Shown piece after piece: positions 1-5,028 of a DNA stretch of 5,028 bases. The stretch is from an uncultured Gammaproteobacteria bacterium (lineage in GTDB: Bacteria; Pseudomonadota; Gammaproteobacteria; GCA-2729495): the NCBI GenBank assembly GCA_947258805.1, contig CAMYJV010000141.1:1-5028 (forward strand), in the 5' to 3' direction. Under the pieces are notes generated by a model that was not told where the DNA came from, did no database searches, and saw nothing but the letters and a program-made list of their open reading frames with translations. Every line of letters begins with the position of its first letter. The first letter of the stretch is position 1. A program made the translations under genes and the position numbers.

Positions 1-1187
1 ACATGGCGCTCGGCGGATTGCGCGACCTGTCACTGATTACCACGCCGCCGGAATCGCGCCTTTCCATCAAGACCTTCGTGACGCAGTGGCGTGACCAGGT
101 GATTCGCGAAGCCTGTCAGCGGGAACTGAAACGCGGTGGCCAGGTTTACTTCGTGCACAACCGCATCGAAGATATACAAGGCATCGCCGAACGCGTGGCG
201 AAACTGATCCCGGAGGCACGCATCGAGGTGGCCCACGGGCAGATGCGCGAGCGGGACCTGGAACGCATCATGGTCGACTTCTACCATCGGCGCTTTCATG
301 TCCTGGTCTGCACGGCCATTATCGAAAGCGGCCTGGACGTACCCACGGCCAATACCATCTTGATTAACCGCGCCGATCGCTTCGGCCTGGCGCAGCTGCA
401 CCAGCTGCGCGGTCGGGTTGGCCGGTCCCACCACCAGGCCTTTGCCTATCTGCTGGCGCCCGAACGGGAAGCCATGACGGATGATGCGGTGAAAAGACTG
501 GATGCGATCGAATCCCTGGAAGACCTCGGCGCCGGCTTTGTGCTGGCAACCCACGATCTCGAAATCCGCGGCGCCGGGGAGCTGTTGGGCGAGGAACAGA
601 GCGGCCAGATCCAGGAAATCGGCTTCACGCTGTACAACGAGATGCTCGCCCGCACGGTCGAAGCAATGCGCGCCGGCCTCGAGCCCGATCCCGAGGGCGT
701 GGGACAGCAGACCACGGACATCAACCTGCACCTGCCGGCATTGATTCCGGAAGACTACATGCCAGACGTCCACCTGCGACTGGTGCACTACAAGCGGATT
801 GCCAGCGCGGCGAATGACGACGCGCTAAAAGACCTGCAAGTGGAGCTCGTGGATCGGTTCGGGATCATTCCGCCGGCCACTCGCAATCTGTTCCGGGTCA
901 CGCGCCTGCGCCTGCGCGCCGCGGCGCTGGGCCTGAAGCGCATCGACATGAGTGCCAGTGGTGGCCGGGTGGAATTCGGGCCGGAGACCTTGGTTGAGCC
1001 CGTCACACTGATCGGCTTGATCCAGGCTGCACCGGATCTGTATCGTTTCGACAATCAGCAGCGGCTGCGGGTGATCGCCGACGCAGAGGCGCCCGAAGCG
1101 CGCTTCGCATGCGTGGAGCAGCTGCTGGACGACCTGGCGGCGGGCCTCCCCGCGATGGAGCAGACTGCAGGCGGGGGACTGGCTTGA
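1..1187 (+). CDS. mfd: Transcription-repair coupling factor Mfd, C-terminal part (5' end outside window)
   Basis: Mfd is a cytoplasmic ATP-dependent DNA translocase that displaces RNA polymerase stalled at lesions and recruits UvrA for nucleotide excision repair. The frame is open to the left edge, so the first Met at base 3 is internal (GLRDLSL context). The visible ~394 residues match roughly the last third of the ~1150-residue E. coli protein without gaps that I can see. Counting from the Met at base 3: GLRDLSLITTPP at 5-16 ends the first RecA-like lobe. The second lobe has the HGQMRERDLE segment (78-87), motif V around CTAIIESGLDVPTAN (103-117) and motif VI QLRGRVGRSHHQ (134-145). The TRG-type translocation region follows with THDLEIRGAGELLGEEQSG. 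From about residue 240 the sequence matches the C-terminal D7 domain (LHLPALIPEDYMPD, LVHYKRIASA). The next gene starts on the stop codon, so the two are probably cotranscribed. I see no damage to the gene; identification is very secure. Confidence 0.97.
   Translation, partial: MALGGLRDLSLITTPPESRLSIKTFVTQWRDQVIREACQRELKRGGQVYFVHNRIEDIQGIAERVAKLIPEARIEVAHGQMRERDLERIMVDFYHRRFHVLVCTAIIESGLDVPTANTILINRADRFGLAQLHQLRGRVGRSHHQAFAYLLAPEREAMTDDAVKRLDAIESLEDLGAGFVLATHDLEIRGAGELLGEEQSGQIQEIGFTLYNEMLARTVEAMRAGLEPDPEGVGQQTTDINLHLPALIPEDYMPDVHLRLVHYKRIASAANDDALKDLQVELVDRFGIIPPATRNLFRVTRLRLRAAALGLKRIDMSASGGRVEFGPETLVEPVTLIGLIQAAPDLYRFDNQQRLRVIADAEAPEARFACVEQLLDDLAAGLPAMEQTAGGGLA
1173..1187 (+). promoter_or_regulatory. 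RBS and TTG start overlapping the mfd stop
   Basis: A GGGGGA stretch (1173-1178), five spacer bases and TTG (1184-1186) share bases with the mfd stop TGA (1185-1187). This arrangement decides the csiV start and suggests translational coupling to mfd. It is inferred from sequence only. Confidence 0.6.
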
Positions 1188-1861
1188 AGACAATCGGACG
1201 CATCGCGCTGGCGGTCCTGTGCCTCGCAGGGCCACTGGGCCACACGCAGGAAGACCTGGAAGAGCCGCCGCGCTATGCGGTGGAGATCCTCGTGTTTCAG
1301 CATCTGGATCAGACCCGGTCGACCCAGGAAATACCGCCACCGCCCAAACCGTTTTCCAGCGAGGTGCGGCCCGCACCGCTCACTCCGCCGGGCCCGGCGC
1401 TCGAGTTCGTGCTGCTGGACCCGGTCACGGGCGGGCCGGCCTTTGCCGAACTCGCGCCCGAGGACATGAGCCTGGGCGATGCGTGGGGTCGGCTGGAACG
1501 CCTGGATGCCTATTTGCCCCTCGCCTACCTGTCCTGGAGCCAGCCGGCCCGCCCGCGGGCTGCGGCGCAACCGCTTCCGGTCGGGTACGCAGGCGCAGTG
1601 CCGCCGGGATTGATCGGGCAAGTCACGCTGTACAAAGAACGTTTCCTGCACCTCGCCCTGGACCTGGCCTGGCAGGCATCACCCGGCAACCCGGCTAGCC
1701 TGGACCAGGTCGCGCCGCCCGCTGAGTACATCGACGAATCGCGTCGCTTGACCAGTGACCTCGTGCAGTATTTCGACAATCCGCGCTTCGGCGCTATCGC
1801 CTATGTCCGGGAGTTGGAAATCGCGGCTCCCGCAGAAGCAGCGGCGGAACCACCAGGGTAG
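1184..1861 (+). CDS. csiV: CsiV-family exported peptidoglycan-binding protein
   Basis: The predicted product is 225 residues. An in-frame ATG at 1109 would put 25 Arg/Gly-rich residues in front of the signal peptide and lie deep inside mfd, so I chose the TTG at 1184. It has a G-rich Shine-Dalgarno-like stretch (1173-1178) five bases upstream and overlaps the mfd stop. From this start the N-terminus is a classic signal peptide: KTIGR, hydrophobic core IALAVLCLAGPLG, then likely cleavage near GHT-QE. The Cys in the core does not sit in a good lipobox. Family marks are YAVEILVF near residues 31-38, typical of the CsiV start, and FDNPRFGAIAYVREL from about 197, the usual closing motif. In Vibrio cholerae, CsiV binds peptidoglycan and acts with the LpoA-PBP1a synthesis pathway; the same role here is inference. 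The tail (AAPAEAAAEPPG) is low-complexity. The gene ends one base from the convergent PAS-GGDEF gene. Confidence 0.8.
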   Translation: MKTIGRIALAVLCLAGPLGHTQEDLEEPPRYAVEILVFQHLDQTRSTQEIPPPPKPFSSEVRPAPLTPPGPALEFVLLDPVTGGPAFAELAPEDMSLGDAWGRLERLDAYLPLAYLSWSQPARPRAAAQPLPVGYAGAVPPGLIGQVTLYKERFLHLALDLAWQASPGNPASLDQVAPPAEYIDESRRLTSDLVQYFDNPRFGAIAYVRELEIAAPAEAAAEPPG

Positions 1862-1862
1862 A

Positions 1863-2726
1863 TCAACCGCTCGCCTGCTGCTCATCGCTGGGCGGCAAGT
1901 TTGACTCCAGAGATTGCTCACCGCGCGCGAGCAGCTCGTCTGCCGGCTCGTCGCCGCTGGGCACCATGGCAGCGACGCCCGTCGACACCGTGACGAATCC
2001 GGCCACCGGGGATCGCGGGTGATGAATCGCCAGGCCGCGGACGCGGTCGGCAATCTCAGTGGCAAAAACCGCGACCTCTTCTTCGCTGACGGCGCCGACC
2101 AGGGCGGCGAATCGATCCGCATCTACACGGGCGGCCAGATCACCGCAGCGACGCAGCGCACCACCGATGGCGTGGCCGACCTTCCGCAGGCAGGCGTCCG
2201 CCGCGTGCCGGCCGAACACCTGACGATAGCTGTCCATCGCGTCGACCTGGAACAGGATGATCCCCAGCCCCCGGCCGTCACGACGGGCCATACCCCAGTC
2301 CCGATGCAGGACATCTTCGAAGACCCGTCGATTGGGCAGTCCCGACACGGTGTCCGTCCCCGCGGGTTCCCGGAGGCGTCCGTCGCGCACTGCAGCCGGG
2401 CCGGGATGCGACAGCATCCAGTAGTCAGGCAAGCCCGGACGCTGGTATAGCGGCGCAACCCGCAGGGTGAGTTCGACCGGCGCGTCGCTGCGACTGCGCC
2501 ACCGGTGCTCCAGCTCGCTCGCATCCGCACTGGGCAGGTCACCGTGGGCCAGGAAGTCCCTGAGGCCCCGGCCAACCAGGTCGCCGCGGTCCCAGCCGGT
2601 CAGGTCGGAGAAGGCCTCGTTCGCGTACACGATGGCGCAGCGCTTGCCCTTTGCCTCCACCACCAGGATCCCTGACGCACACTGATCCAGAGCCTGGGCC
2701 AGCAACTTTTTCGTCAGGTTAATCAT
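1863..2726 (-). CDS. PAS domain protein with degenerate GGDEF domain, probable c-di-GMP receptor rather than cyclase
   Basis: The 287-residue protein has no signal peptide or membrane segment and is probably cytoplasmic. Residues ~10-110 form a PAS domain: GILVVEA, IVYANEAFSDLTGW at 32-45, then a typical PELTL-like last strand region (PVELTLRVAPLY). The position of the LOV photoactive Cys is Leu55, so it is not a LOV photoreceptor. Residues ~124-277 form a GGDEF domain, opened by DTVSGLPNRR (125-134). Compared with active cyclases such as PleD, the signature is D202-A-D-R-F206. The first metal-binding Asp is Gln160, the guanine-binding Asn is Arg168, and the C-terminal ALYxAK motif is lost. 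The inhibitory-site RxxD is kept as R193-C-G-D196, nine residues before the signature as usual. Diguanylate cyclase activity is therefore unlikely, and c-di-GMP sensing through the I-site is a reasonable inference. No EAL domain or output domain is present. It lies downstream of the salvage operon on the same strand, 115 bases away, and may have its own promoter. The ATG at 2726 has only a weak RBS. Confidence 0.88.
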   Translation of the reverse strand: MINLTKKLLAQALDQCASGILVVEAKGKRCAIVYANEAFSDLTGWDRGDLVGRGLRDFLAHGDLPSADASELEHRWRSRSDAPVELTLRVAPLYQRPGLPDYWMLSHPGPAAVRDGRLREPAGTDTVSGLPNRRVFEDVLHRDWGMARRDGRGLGIILFQVDAMDSYRQVFGRHAADACLRKVGHAIGGALRRCGDLAARVDADRFAALVGAVSEEEVAVFATEIADRVRGLAIHHPRSPVAGFVTVSTGVAAMVPSGDEPADELLARGEQSLESNLPPSDEQQASG

Positions 2727-2742
2727 TAGCTTAAATTGCTAA
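2726..2742. repeat. Short inverted repeat touching the PAS-GGDEF start codon
   Basis: TTAGC (2726-2730) and GCTAA (2738-2742) form a 5-bp inverted repeat with a 7-base AT spacer. On the minus strand it ends on the A of the start ATG. The same stretch reads as an imperfect direct repeat (TTAAGTTAGC followed by TTTAAGCTAA). It could be a small start-site hairpin or an operator, or be chance in AT-rich DNA. Confidence 0.35.
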
Positions 2743-2841
2743 CTTAATTTATTTCCACAAGTAATTTCCCCGGCCCCTCTAAAGGCCGGCCCAGCTTGTC
2801 TAAATATAGAAGGTCGAGGCGGGCGAGGTCTGTGAAGTGGA
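2727..2841 (-). promoter_or_regulatory. Intergenic region upstream of the PAS-GGDEF gene, with AT-rich leader
   Basis: This is the only real intergenic gap in the window. The 44 bases next to the PAS-GGDEF start (2727-2770) have only about 12 G or C, in an otherwise GC-rich region. On the minus strand a TATATT hexamer preceded by C (complement of about 2803-2809) could be a -10 element, close to the sigma-S-type CTATAnT. I see no convincing -35 at proper spacing. The region probably carries the promoter and leader of the PAS-GGDEF gene, but no transcription start can be assigned. Confidence 0.35.
2770..2789. repeat. GC-rich hairpin in the intergenic region
   Basis: CCGGCC (2770-2775) and GGCCGG (2784-2789) can pair perfectly around an 8-base loop. 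Neither strand has a T-run after the stem, so it is not a standard intrinsic terminator. On the minus strand it lies after the salvage operon and about 44 bases before the PAS-GGDEF start. It could be a weak terminator, an RNA-stabilising 3' end, or a leader structure. Confidence 0.45.
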
Positions 2842-3585
2842 TCACCGCCTGCCGAGCAGGCCCCGCAACAACTGGCTGACACCGGTCATCCCGTGGGCCA
2901 GGCTGGCTTCGATCTGGGCGTGGATGCCTTGTTCCGCCGGGCCCCGACCGGCCGCGTAATTCACCACCACGGCGCAAATCGCGTACTCCAGCCCGAGTTC
3001 ACGGGCGAGGGCGGCTTCTGGCATCGCCGTCATGCCGACAAGGTCGCAACCGTCACGTTCAAGGCGATCGATCTCGGCTGCGGTCTCCAGGCGCGGCCCC
3101 TGGGTCGCCCCATAACAACCCCGATCAAGGTGCTCGATGCCGTGCGCCCGGGCCAGTTCCAACAGCTTGGCCCGCAGCGCCGGCGACACGGGTTCGGTGA
3201 ACTCTACGTGCCGCACCGGCCGGTTCATGTGATCCTCAAAGGTGTGCTCCCGGCCCCACGTGTAGTCGACGATTTGATCGGGGAAGACCAGCCGGCCCGG
3301 CAACGCGTCGGGGTGGATACCACCCACCGCATTGATCGCTACAACCCAGTCCGGTTCCAGTTCGTGCGTGGCCCAGAGGTTGGCCCGGTAATTCACGCAA
3401 TGGGGCGGAACGGTGCCCTCCAGGCCGTGCCGGGGCAGGAAATACCAGTCGTCATCGCCGTCGCGCCAGTGCAGCAGCGGCCCGGACGGCGGTCCGTACG
3501 GAGTATCTACCGTCGTTCGCACCAGGTGATCCCCTGGCACAAGAACGCGGGCCCCTGTGCCACCGATAATTGCCAGCTTTGCCAT
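2842..3585 (-). CDS. S-methyl-5'-thioinosine phosphorylase (MTAP/PNP family)
   Basis: The 247-residue product belongs to the trimeric purine nucleoside phosphorylase/MTAP family, which cleaves a nucleoside with phosphate to free base and (methylthio)ribose-1-phosphate. Visible motifs: IIGGTG (6-11, phosphate loop), FLPRHG (49-54), PPHCVNYRANLWA (60-72), AINAVGGI (83-90), a TQGPRLETAAEI segment (161-172) and DLVGMTAMPEAALARELGL (181-199). At the base-recognition position, where human MTAP has Asp220 and Asp222 in ATDYD, this protein has N209 and A211 (VVNYAAG). Asn here resembles 6-oxopurine-specific PNPs and fits methylthioinosine rather than methylthioadenosine. P. aeruginosa PA3004, beside nagZ, is the characterised enzyme of this kind. 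An upstream in-frame ATG at 3666 lies inside hpt. The ATG at 3585 is preferred because the IGGTG motif then starts the protein and a strong GGGGAGGA RBS precedes it. Generic MTAP activity is the main alternative. Confidence 0.88.
   Translation of the reverse strand: MAKLAIIGGTGARVLVPGDHLVRTTVDTPYGPPSGPLLHWRDGDDDWYFLPRHGLEGTVPPHCVNYRANLWATHELEPDWVVAINAVGGIHPDALPGRLVFPDQIVDYTWGREHTFEDHMNRPVRHVEFTEPVSPALRAKLLELARAHGIEHLDRGCYGATQGPRLETAAEIDRLERDGCDLVGMTAMPEAALARELGLEYAICAVVVNYAAGRGPAEQGIHAQIEASLAHGMTGVSQLLRGLLGRR
2847..2861. repeat. Perfect hairpin in the last codons of the phosphorylase gene
   Basis: GCCTGC (2847-2852) and GCAGGC (2856-2861) form a 6-bp stem with a 3-base loop, ending two bases before the stop codon of the phosphorylase gene on the minus strand. 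No T-run follows. Together with the hairpin at 2770-2789 it may mark the 3' end of the nagZ-hpt-phosphorylase transcript. Confidence 0.35.
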
Positions 3586-3598
3586 GTCAGTCCTCCCC
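3586..3598 (-). promoter_or_regulatory. Strong RBS of the phosphorylase gene, inside the end of hpt
   Basis: On the minus strand GGGGAGGA (complement of 3591-3598) lies five bases before the ATG at 3585. It sits inside the last codons of the upstream gene, whose TGA (3587-3589) is one base from that ATG. This fixes the start and suggests coupled translation. Confidence 0.8.
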
Positions 3599-4132
3599 TG
3601 CCAGCGCGTAAATGGCCGGCAAATGACGCCAGCGATGTGCCAGGTCCATGCCGCAACCAAACACATAGCGATCCGGCACCTCGACCCCGGACATATCTGG
3701 TACCCGCCGACCGCGGGCCCGCGTGTGTCGCTTGGTGACCAGCACCGCGGTCAGCACGCGCGTGGCACCCAGCTGCTGGCAATACTGCACGACATAGTCG
3801 AGGGTAATGCCCTCATCGTAGATATCATCAACGACCAGCACCGTGCGGCCCTCGAGCCGGGCCCGAGGCGGCTGCAGCCAGTCCGGCTCGCCGCCACGCT
3901 GTTGGCCCGCGTAGCGGGTCAGGTGGCAATAGTCGATCTCGAAGTCCCCCGTCAGACGCTGCAGCAGGCGCGCCCCGGGGACGAGTCCGCCCACCATGAC
4001 AATCAGCAACACGCAGTCCTGGGCGTGAATTTCTGCTTGCAAGGCTGCTGCCATCCGGTCCAGCGCCTGGTCGACGGCCGCCGCGCTGACAATCAGCTCC
4101 GCGCCCGCAGGCAAATCGCCGCGGTCAGCCAT
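3587..4132 (-). CDS. hpt: Hypoxanthine-guanine phosphoribosyltransferase
   Basis: The 181-residue cytoplasmic enzyme transfers ribose-5-phosphate from PRPP to hypoxanthine or guanine, giving IMP or GMP. Type I PRTase features are clear: MVGGLVPGARLL (46-57) at the usual PPi-loop position, a YCHLTRY segment (68-74) leading into the flexible loop, and the PRPP-binding motif VLVVDDIYDEGITL (98-111) with the adjacent acidic pair D102-D103. K134 (LVTKRH) is at the purine-contacting Lys position, and PDRYVFGCGMDL (153-164) is the usual C-terminal base-binding segment. The frame is open up to 4297, but that extension lies inside nagZ and reads as Arg-rich out-of-frame sequence. The ATG at 4132 gives the normal family length. 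It overlaps the nagZ stop by 8 bases and has no good Shine-Dalgarno, so translation probably depends on ribosomes ending nagZ. The next gene produces its likely substrate. A precise preference for hypoxanthine over guanine cannot be read from the sequence. Confidence 0.93.
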   Translation of the reverse strand: MADRGDLPAGAELIVSAAAVDQALDRMAAALQAEIHAQDCVLLIVMVGGLVPGARLLQRLTGDFEIDYCHLTRYAGQQRGGEPDWLQPPRARLEGRTVLVVDDIYDEGITLDYVVQYCQQLGATRVLTAVLVTKRHTRARGRRVPDMSGVEVPDRYVFGCGMDLAHRWRHLPAIYALAGED

Positions 4133-5028
4133 CCAGTGCAAGCACCGGACGCGCCAGCGCCGCCTCGAGCTCCGCCACGCGGGCCTGCCACTGTGCACCC
4201 GCCTGCAGCTTGCCAGGAAGCCAGTCGGGACGGCGGGGCCGCATCGCCGCCAGCCGGCCGTGACTGGCCGGTCCTGTATCAGCGGGGAGTTCCGCAATGG
4301 TCTGGGCTGCCGCTTCGGGGTCGTTGCAGATCAGTGCCATGTCAGCGCCAGCCGCCAGGCTCTGCCTGGCCCGCTCCGGGATGGACCCCGCCTCGGCGAG
4401 GGCCCCCATCGTGAGATCGTCGGAAAACACCGCGCCGGAGAAGCCCAGGTTCTGGCGCAGTTCCGTCTGCAACCAGTAGGGCGACAGACTGGCAATGCGG
4501 CGATCGATGCGCGGATAGCGCACGTGGGCCACCATGATGCCAGCGACCCCGAAGGCCACCAACCGCTGAAACGGCGAGATGTCTTCGGCAAGATCAGCAT
4601 ACTCGCGCTGATCAACCGGCAGTTCCCGGTGGGAATCGGGCACGACGCCGCCATGCCCGGGGAAATGCTTCGCCACTGCTGCCATGCCAGCGTCGCGCAT
4701 ACCGGTCATCCACGACTCGGCCAGTTGCACGATCACGTCAGGGTCGTTGTGAAAGGCCCGGTCACCGATCACCTCACTGAGTCCCCGATCGAGATCGATA
4801 CACGGCGCGAAACTCAGATCGACGCCCGCATCCCGCAGCTCTGCAGCCATGACCCAGCCACCCAGCCTGGCCAGCCGCCGGCCGAGAGCCGGATCCAGGT
4901 CGTACTGGTGACCAAACCAGCGCGCGGGCGGCAACGGGCTAAAGCCGTCACGGAAGCGCTGGACGCGGCCCCCTTCCTGGTCGACGGCGATCAGCACCTC
5001 GGGCGACGACGCAGCGTGGATCTCCGCC
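4125..5028 (-). CDS. nagZ: Beta-N-acetylhexosaminidase NagZ (N-terminus outside window)
   Basis: NagZ is a cytoplasmic GH3 glycosidase that removes N-acetylglucosamine from 1,6-anhydro-muropeptides during peptidoglycan recycling; in bacteria with ampC it influences beta-lactamase induction. The frame is open to the window edge, and the residues before the GTG at 4997 (AEIHAASSPE) continue the family sequence, so that GTG is not the start. About 300 residues are visible of a usual ~330-340. Motifs: VDQEGGRVQRF (about 4953-4985), AKHFPGHG (4650-4673) followed by DSH (4629-4637), the Asp-His pair of the mobile catalytic loop particular to NagZ, and FSDDLTMGAL (about 4398-4427), which carries the nucleophile Asp. 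GADMALICND follows in the C-terminal part. No key residue is missing. The stop overlaps the hpt start by 8 bases, which places nagZ first among the visible genes of the minus-strand operon; any upstream gene or promoter lies outside the window. Confidence 0.95.
   Translation of the reverse strand, partial: AEIHAASSPEVLIAVDQEGGRVQRFRDGFSPLPPARWFGHQYDLDPALGRRLARLGGWVMAAELRDAGVDLSFAPCIDLDRGLSEVIGDRAFHNDPDVIVQLAESWMTGMRDAGMAAVAKHFPGHGGVVPDSHRELPVDQREYADLAEDISPFQRLVAFGVAGIMVAHVRYPRIDRRIASLSPYWLQTELRQNLGFSGAVFSDDLTMGALAEAGSIPERARQSLAAGADMALICNDPEAAAQTIAELPADTGPASHGRLAAMRPRRPDWLPGKLQAGAQWQARVAELEAALARPVLALDG

Noticed and set aside
30..788. Minus-strand frame of 252 codons opposite mfd
   Set aside because: Antisense to highly conserved Mfd sequence; no domain seen.
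1055..1651. Minus-strand frame of 198 codons opposite mfd and csiV
   Set aside because: It spans the junction of two identified plus-strand genes, with no RBS or family motif.
1914..2450. Plus-strand frame of 178 codons inside the PAS-GGDEF gene
   Set aside because: It lies opposite a gene with clear PAS and GGDEF motifs, shows no recognisable domain, and is typical of open antisense frames in GC-rich DNA.
2770..2789. Intrinsic terminator call for the GC hairpin
   Set aside because: The stem is good but no T-run follows on either strand, so only a hairpin is reported.
2744..2977. Minus-strand frame of 77 codons covering the intergenic gap
   Set aside because: Over half is an out-of-frame reading of the phosphorylase gene; the remainder (FTDLARLDLLYLDKLGRP) looks protein-like but has no own start or RBS and no known family. 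Kept out as probable chance.
3586..3666. N-terminal extension of the phosphorylase to the ATG at 3666
   Set aside because: It overlaps hpt, and the family protein begins just before the IGGTG motif; the ATG at 3585 has a strong RBS.
2893..3738. Plus-strand frame of 281 codons opposite the phosphorylase gene
   Set aside because: It is the antisense shadow of a gene with clear PNP/MTAP motifs and has no family features.
4133..4297. N-terminal extension of hpt to 4297
   Set aside because: The extra 55 residues are an Arg-rich out-of-frame reading of nagZ and exceed the usual family length.
3557..4414. Plus-strand frame of 285 codons opposite hpt and nagZ
   Set aside because: It crosses two well-identified genes on the other strand; Pro/Arg/His-rich shadow translation.

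Overview
The window reads as part of the chromosome of a GC-rich gammaproteobacterium. The Mfd C-terminus is collinear with the E. coli protein almost residue for residue. A CsiV-family gene follows mfd, and a nagZ/methylthioinosine-phosphorylase pair lies close by, as I recall for the mfd-PA3003-PA3004-nagZ neighbourhood of Pseudomonas aeruginosa. The genus cannot be told from the sequence. There are no tRNA or rRNA genes, insertion sequences, CRISPR arrays or phage genes, and coding density is very high.

Left part, plus strand (1-1861): the 3' end of mfd (transcription-repair coupling factor, cut by the window edge) runs directly into a csiV-like gene for a predicted exported peptidoglycan-binding protein. 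The csiV start is best placed at a TTG that overlaps the mfd stop codon.

Right part, minus strand (5028-2842): nagZ (beta-N-acetylglucosaminidase of peptidoglycan recycling, N-terminus outside the window), a hypoxanthine-guanine phosphoribosyltransferase, and an S-methyl-5'-thioinosine/methylthioadenosine phosphorylase. They overlap by 8 bases or are separated by 1 base, so they look like one translationally coupled operon. The last two genes form a plausible two-step salvage: methylthioinosine is split to hypoxanthine and methylthioribose-1-phosphate, and the hypoxanthine is then converted to IMP.

Middle, minus strand (2726-1863): after a 115-base gap with an unusually AT-rich half lies a gene for a soluble PAS-GGDEF protein. 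This is the most unusual gene here. Its GGDEF signature reads DADRF, several other active-site positions are also changed, and the allosteric c-di-GMP inhibitory-site motif (RxxD, here RCGD) is intact at the right spacing. This suggests a c-di-GMP receptor or a regulatory protein rather than a cyclase. Its stop codon lies one base from the convergent csiV stop.

No wholly new system is evident. The points of interest are the degenerate PAS-GGDEF protein placed between csiV and the salvage operon, and the tight coupling of the two purine-salvage genes.
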